Below are positions 24,148-26,606 of a DNA stretch of 26,606 nt, piece after piece. Both the position numbers and the translations under genes were made by a program. The stretch is from a virus, in IMG/VR virus record IMGVR_UViG_3300005830_000042, positions 1 to 26,606 of that record; one strand, given 5' to 3'. Numbering within the stretch: the first letter of the stretch is position 1; each line of letters opens with the position of its first letter. The notes below the pieces were generated by a model. That model had not been told where the DNA came from. It worked only from the letters and a program-made list of their open reading frames with translations, and searched no databases.

Positions 24148-24524
24148 GTACCGTTACTCTTGAGGATACAATTTACTTTCATTTCGGGACATCGGATGTA
24201 AATACTGGCGGAGCCAGTAATGCTGATTCAACCCCTGTGGCTGTGGTAGTAGAAGATGGGGTTGATATGGCCTATTCTCCTACGATTACCAATATCATTA
24301 CTGGTTTGTATATGATAACGATTGATGCCACAACCGCCAATGGATTCGAGGTTGGGAAAAGGTATTCTGTTTATGCAACCGCTACTGTCAATGGTGTGGA
24401 TGGCGTGGATGGTATTGCCGAGTTCGAAATTGCCTATACTTCAATACCTGAAGTTGATGTAAAGAAAATAAATGGGGTTACGGTAATTGGTGCAGGGAAT
24501 AGTGGCAATAAGTGGAGGGCTTGA
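24144..24524 (+). CDS. Virion accessory (fibre-region) protein, 126 aa
   Basis: A beta-rich, Thr/Val/Gly-rich protein of the type encoded at the end of phage fibre modules: a start DTIYFHFGTSDVNTGG, then PVAVVVEDGVDMAYSPTITN, then GLYMITIDATTANGFEVGKRYSV and GIAEFEI. The middle matches the common pattern of small Ig-like or upper-baseplate/fibre-associated proteins. It overlaps the LamG gene by ATGA and is the last gene of the late operon, followed by a strong hairpin. Exact role unknown. Confidence 0.65.
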   Translation: MSTVTLEDTIYFHFGTSDVNTGGASNADSTPVAVVVEDGVDMAYSPTITNIITGLYMITIDATTANGFEVGKRYSVYATATVNGVDGVDGIAEFEIAYTSIPEVDVKKINGVTVIGAGNSGNKWRA

Positions 24525-24528
24525 TTGG

Positions 24529-24561
24529 TCATATACCGGGGGCGGCCACCCCCGGCAATGA
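24529..24561. terminator. Strong hairpin at the end of the phage late operon
   Basis: CCGGGGG (24536-24542) pairs with CCCCCGG (24549-24555) around a CGGCCA loop; outside it TCAT (24529-24532) can pair with ATGA (24558-24561). It starts five bases after the last + strand stop. No T-tract follows on the + strand, so it may terminate with Rho or act as an mRNA-end barrier. Its symmetry could serve both converging transcripts. Confidence 0.45.
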
Positions 24562-24651
24562 CTTGCGCGCTGACATGGTGGTTTCTCTTTTCGGATTCCA
24601 GCACCCGGACTATCGCGCCCTGATTCCATGCCTTTATGCCCCGCCTTATAC

Positions 24652-24732
24652 ACCTAATTACATGTTATGTAAAGTGTTTATTTTATTGATGGTGTAATTT
24701 CTGGCTTTTAGGGTGTCTATTTGTAGTTAGGC
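24652..24732 (-). other. Possible decayed attC site at the end of the cassette array
   Basis: The minus strand of gene 24727-25050 ends in GCCTAAC (24732-24726), the usual 5' end of an attC. At 24652-24662 the + strand reads ACCTAATTACA, which matches GCCTAACTACA at 9 of 11 positions, so the two ends can pair. The interior is AT-rich and I find no good inner stem, so the site is probably degenerate. The 24562-24651 stretch beside it holds nothing I can identify apart from short ORFs without support. Confidence 0.35.
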
Positions 24733-25050
24733 ATTCATCCCGCCAAGTGCCGCTGCAAGTTTTTTGAATACCTTGCTGCGCAAGCTATACCCGCGCTCTT
24801 GAAAGAAAGTTGCGCATTCTTTCAGCGCCTCATCCTTTAACTTGTCACTCTTCGGCGCGCCAAGCAGCGTTCTCAGCTTGTCGTTCTCCTCTTCTACAGC
24901 GCACAAAAGTTCACTCTGCGTTCTGAGCGCTTCCATAGCTGAATTAAAAACCCTTTCGAGTTGCTTGTTGCGTTCACGCAGCAATATCAATCCGGCGTGT
25001 TGTGCCGCTTGGCTTTTTCTGGCTGCTCTAATTGCCGCTTTTGTCATCAT
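24727..25050 (-). CDS. Cassette gene A: coiled-coil protein of unknown function, 107 aa
   Basis: Starts MMTKAAIRAARKSQAAQH, basic, followed by a long predicted coiled coil (residues about 20-65: LLRERNKQLERVFNSAMEAL, SELLCAVEEENDKLRTLL), then a KSDKLKDEALKECATFFQER region and a hydrophobic-basic end. GAGAGGTG is located about 4-10 nt before the ATG. The stop codon TAA lies within GCCTAAC, exactly as in integron gene cassettes, and a well-formed attC (25081-25150) precedes the gene. Small helical proteins of this kind are frequent in cassettes; no function can be assigned. Confidence 0.65.
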   Translation of the reverse strand: MMTKAAIRAARKSQAAQHAGLILLRERNKQLERVFNSAMEALRTQSELLCAVEEENDKLRTLLGAPKSDKLKDEALKECATFFQERGYSLRSKVFKKLAAALGGMNA

Positions 25051-25080
25051 CGTTCACCTCTCTGTTGTTAAGTAAAACCA

Positions 25081-25150
25081 GCCTAACTACGGCGCTCAAG
25101 CGGGACAGGCTGATGAATCGTCGCCTGCCCCTTAGCTTGATATGTTATGC
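25081..25150 (-). other. attC recombination site (a), 70 bp
   Basis: Outer ends GCCTAAC (25081-25087) and GTTATGC (25144-25150) pair with one mismatch. Inside, CAAGC/GCTTG and an inner stem GGGACAGGC with GCCTGCCC pair, leaving one extrahelical A on one side, the feature that sets the strand polarity of attC recombination. A loop of about 12 nt caps it. Size, symmetry and end motifs (R/L boxes) are those of integron attC (59-base element) sites. Confidence 0.82.
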
Positions 25151-25383
25151 GGCAACTCCACGCAGTAGCCAATAGCATCGGCTCCGGGCGTCGGGAACGT
25201 GCTGCCGGGGCTGCGCGTGTGGCCGTTCCACTGCCATCCGCGAACCGTTCGTAACCAAGCTCCGCCGTTGTAGGCGTGTGCCTTCGTGCCTTCCGGGTAG
25301 TCTCGCCACTCTCGGTCGCGCTTCTTCAGCCCGAGCGTGTGCTGGTTCTGGCTCGGGTAATCGCATTGCCGTTCGTTGTTCAT
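25132..25383 (-). CDS. Cassette gene B: small phage-type protein of unknown function, 83 aa
   Basis: ATG 25383 is chosen because AAGGAG lies 5 nt upstream. The protein shows RDYPEGTKAHAYNGGAWLRTVRGWQWNG, then STFPTPGADAIGY, ending LPHNISS. The pattern of YPEGTKAHAxxGGxWxRxxRGWxWNG followed by FPxPGxDA is familiar from small proteins in phages of Proteobacteria, of unknown function. Its stop codon is inside attC (a), so the gene and attC form one cassette unit with attC (b) on its other side. Cassette placement of a phage-like gene is unusual. Confidence 0.68.
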   Translation of the reverse strand: MNNERQCDYPSQNQHTLGLKKRDREWRDYPEGTKAHAYNGGAWLRTVRGWQWNGHTRSPGSTFPTPGADAIGYCVELPHNISS

Positions 25384-25397
25384 GGTCACTCCTTGCC

Positions 25398-25464
25398 GCA
25401 TAACACGCCGCTCTAGCGGGACTTCGCCGCTGCGCGGCTCAGCCCCTAAGCTCTGTCGTTAGGC
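25398..25464 (-). other. attC recombination site (b), 67 bp
   Basis: Ends GCATAAC (25398-25404) and GTTAGGC (25458-25464) pair with one mismatch. Inner symmetric boxes are CTCTAGCGGG and CCCCTAAGCTCT, and a central stem GCCGC/GCGGC surrounds a TGC loop. It shares the AGCTTAGGGG...TCCCGCTxGAGC core with site (a), so these two sites belong to one attC subfamily. Confidence 0.82.
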
Positions 25465-25465
25465 A

Positions 25466-25738
25466 TCATGGTTGGCGACTTATCCAGGCTTCCCATTCTT
25501 CTCGTGTGATTTTGTTGTTAGCGTATAGCTCTGCATGTTCCTTGAGCTTGTTCTCGCTGATGTATTCTGGATCGCCTAGATAGGGTGTACCGTTAATTTT
25601 CTTGGCTATGACGGCGTGGTTTCCTATTTGTACGCAGCCCATACAAGCACATGCGCTGCGCTCCCCGCCGCACCAGCGTTCGCGCCAATCTTTTGGAATT
25701 TGCTGCATGATTTCGTCCACTTGTGCTTCGGTTTTCAT
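25466..25738 (-). CDS. Cassette gene C: Cys-rich small protein of unknown function, 90 aa
   Basis: ATG 25738 is chosen because GAGGAG precedes it by 7 nt; the frame is open further upstream. The N-terminus is helical (EAQVDEIMQQIPKDWRERW), followed by a Cys cluster C23, C30, C32, C35 (RWCGGERSACACMGCVQIGN) that may bind metal, and a charged helical tail with YISENKLKEHAELYANNKIT and REEWEAWISRQP. A CGGERxACxCMGCVQ segment occurs in small uncharacterised proteins of phages and proteobacteria. The stop codon TGA lies one base before attC (b). Role unknown. Confidence 0.65.
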   Translation of the reverse strand: MKTEAQVDEIMQQIPKDWRERWCGGERSACACMGCVQIGNHAVIAKKINGTPYLGDPEYISENKLKEHAELYANNKITREEWEAWISRQP

Positions 25739-25772
25739 GTTTTTACTCCTCAAAATCAGTAACTTTAAACGC

Positions 25773-25834
25773 GCCGAACCCATCATTCAACCGCGACCGC
25801 CAAAAGCGGCGGCGCGTTAATTCAGACGTTAGGC
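25773..25834 (-). other. attC recombination site (c), 62 bp
   Basis: Ends GCCGAAC (25773-25779) and GTTAGGC (25828-25834) pair with one mismatch. Inner boxes ATTCAAC and GTTAAT pair with one extrahelical base. A strong GC stem CCGCC/GGCGG with an AAAAGC-type loop caps it. It is shorter and has a different core from sites (a) and (b). Confidence 0.75.
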
Positions 25835-25890
25835 CCGAATCCAGCGCTTGAAACGTGCCCACAGTGTTGGGCGTTCTGGTATGCGTATCG
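25835..25890 (-). other. Very short insert between two attC sites (ORF-poor mini-cassette)
   Basis: Only 56 bp separate attC (c) and attC (d), so this cassette would be about 118 bp with its attC. A minus-strand frame is open from within attC (d) to a stop inside attC (c) and reads PIRIPERPTLWARFKRWIRA, but it has no ATG, GTG or TTG start in frame. It is either the truncated 3' end of a former cassette gene or a non-coding cassette. Confidence 0.5.
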
Positions 25891-25954
25891 GCTCAACGGG
25901 TACTTCAACCCGGACGGCGCAAAAGCGCGCCGCCGGTTAACTTATACGTTGTGC
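25891..25954 (-). other. attC recombination site (d), 64 bp
   Basis: Ends GCTCAAC (25891-25897) and GTTGTGC (25948-25954) pair with one mismatch. The inner boxes TTCAACC and GGTTAA pair with one extrahelical C, and a GGCGC/GCGCC stem surrounds an AAAA loop. It shares its core layout with site (c), which makes a second attC subfamily in the same array. Confidence 0.75.
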
Positions 25955-26418
25955 AGGGCAAGGATTTTATTTAACGTCTCTTGCATCCTCGCATTGCTTT
26001 CTTGTACAGATAGCAAACACGCTCGCAAATTTTCAATTTCATTTGCCGCATCTAAAAGATGATTGGCAAGCCCGTCTTCTGATTGGCTGTTGCTCCATTC
26101 TTCCCACTCCTGTGTGGGGGGAGCCCAGCCTGTTAATTTAAAGTTAGAGCGCATCCGTATGTCTGTCGCACACCTATTTGCCTGTGCAATACAGCAGTCA
26201 TCCGCTCCGGTATCCATCTGTAGACATGCCTGTCTGTCACAAGCCATCGCGCATGCTTCACGCTCTGCCATAACTGCCGCTTTCACTGTTTGTTCCAGCA
26301 CCTCAAAAGTTATCCCTCCGGTTCCTTCGTAGATGATTGTGCCTGGTTGCTTTCCAGCCTCAATCGTTGCGCCGTTTTTGCGCGCCAGTTCTATAATTTC
26401 GTTTCTTTGCATGGTCAT
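25942..26418 (-). CDS. Cassette gene D: phage-type accessory protein, 158 aa
   Basis: Residues about 38-60 (FEVLEQTVKAAVMAEREACAMAC) followed by a run of Cys (C60, C65, C75, C76, C83) and ATDIRMR is the familiar AEREACAxxC...A.IRxR pattern of uncharacterised proteins found widely in phages and prophages of Proteobacteria. The C-terminal 40 residues form a coiled coil (ANHLLDAANEIENLRACLLS). The stop codon lies in attC (d). ATG 26418 has no clear Shine-Dalgarno; ATG 26412 is an alternative. Gene E lies 19 bases upstream with no attC between them, so the pair may be one transcription unit or a two-gene cassette. Confidence 0.68.
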   Translation of the reverse strand: MTMQRNEIIELARKNGATIEAGKQPGTIIYEGTGGITFEVLEQTVKAAVMAEREACAMACDRQACLQMDTGADDCCIAQANRCATDIRMRSNFKLTGWAPPTQEWEEWSNSQSEDGLANHLLDAANEIENLRACLLSVQESNARMQETLNKILALHNV

Positions 26419-26437
26419 TGCACAGTATCCATTCTCT

Positions 26438-26572
26438 CTAATACTCTATCATTATAAGAAAAAAGACCAATCCAACAATTGCCCAAAACCATAACTCTTG
26501 ATAGTGCGCGCCATGAACTCTGGAATATCTACGGCAGAACCTTCCCGCAGGGTCTCGATACCAGGATTTCAC
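26438..26572 (-). CDS. Small single-span membrane protein, 44 aa (GTG start)
   Basis: Short ORF with start GTG 26572 preceded by AAAGG at 7 nt. The N-terminal 25 residues are basic (SWYRDPAGRFCRRYSRVHG), and residues about 27-43 (LWFWAIVGLVFFLIMIE) form a single membrane helix, giving an N-in topology by the positive-inside rule. Upstream of gene D on the same strand. The sequence coding for the membrane helix is one arm of a perfect inverted repeat whose other arm lies upstream of the start codon. No family recognised. Confidence 0.5.
   Translation of the reverse strand: MKSWYRDPAGRFCRRYSRVHGAHYQELWFWAIVGLVFFLIMIEY
26455..26478. repeat. Left arm of a perfect 24-bp inverted repeat
   Basis: Exact reverse complement of 26583-26606. 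This arm lies inside the 44-codon membrane-protein gene. The arms are separated by 104 bp and the repeat reaches the last base of the window, so it may be longer. Confidence 0.9.
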
Positions 26573-26582
26573 TGTTTTGCCT

Positions 26583-26606
26583 TTGTTGGATTGGTCTTTT
26601 TTCTTA
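26583..26606. repeat. Right arm of a perfect 24-bp inverted repeat (at window end)
   Basis: Exact reverse complement of 26455-26478, ending at the last base of the window. Could be a genuine element terminus or regulatory stem, or an assembly fold-back at a contig end. Confidence 0.9.

Noticed and set aside
24512-24697. + strand frame of 61 codons after the last late gene
   Set aside because: Starts inside the preceding gene, runs through the terminal hairpin and the possible decayed attC, and has no ribosome site.
25743-25862. Minus GTG-initiated 39-codon frame running through attC (c)
   Set aside because: No Shine-Dalgarno and it translates the whole attC; more likely chance openness of a GC-rich palindrome.
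24525-26606. Integron integrase gene or attI site
   Set aside because: No frame long enough for an integrase exists here; if present it must lie beyond the right end.
1-26606. CRISPR arrays, tRNA genes, insertion sequences with transposase
   Set aside because: No regular spaced repeats, no cloverleaf I could recognise and no transposase-like frame found.

Overview
The window looks like the late half of a tailed-phage genome with a P22-type (short-tailed, podovirus-like) virion, followed on the right by a convergent block of small genes separated by integron-type attC recombination sites. The host is a Gram-negative bacterium: the phage carries an Rz/Rz1 spanin pair and a signal-peptide outer-membrane beta-barrel protein. 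Codon use is AT-leaning in the phage part and the right-hand block is more GC-rich. Chromosomal integrons are typical of Gamma- and some Betaproteobacteria, so such a host is plausible, but the sequence does not name one. No integrase, repressor, replication gene, tRNA or CRISPR array is visible, so whether the phage is temperate cannot be settled here.

Layout of the + strand late operon: 68-727 small terminase with a repetitive Ser/Thr/Pro tail; 728-1239 hairpin-rich non-coding gap; two small unknown genes; 1732-3285 large terminase; 3297-5600 P22-type portal; a helical protein; a 13-codon micro-ORF and an AT-rich zinc-ribbon gene (6035-6329); 6375-7178 scaffold; 7254-8486 P22-type coat protein. 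A perfect 14-bp ParB-box (parS) core sits immediately after the coat stop codon. Next come two paralogous capsid decoration-like proteins, a methyltransferase plus a glycosyltransferase, a virion protein, gp4-like adaptor, gp10-like hub, three ejection-type proteins (13572-17745), a tail fibre (18029-19060), the outer-membrane protein, a lysis block (membrane protein, Cys-rich protein, M15 endolysin, holin, Rz with embedded Rz1; 19664-21285), then three further virion/fibre genes, including a 788-residue LamG protein with two blocks of four 22-residue repeats. A strong hairpin at 24529-24561 closes the operon. Genes are tightly coupled, with many ATGA or short overlaps, which points to co-transcription.

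The right-hand 2 kb (24652-26606) runs on the minus strand, towards the phage late genes. Four well-formed attC sites (62-70 bp, imperfect palindromes with complementary ends of the GTTAGGC/GCCTAAC type) separate short ORFs whose stop codons fall in or within two bases of the attC, the standard architecture of integron gene cassettes. Three of the encoded proteins look like small phage accessory proteins. A fifth, decayed site may mark the array end, and one cassette of about 118 bp has no credible gene. Either a phage carries a cassette array at the convergent junction of its early and late operons, or a prophage lies against a chromosomal integron. The phage-like cassette products favour the first, but the window contains no junction or integrase to decide. 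The window ends inside a perfect 24-bp inverted repeat, which may be a contig-end effect.
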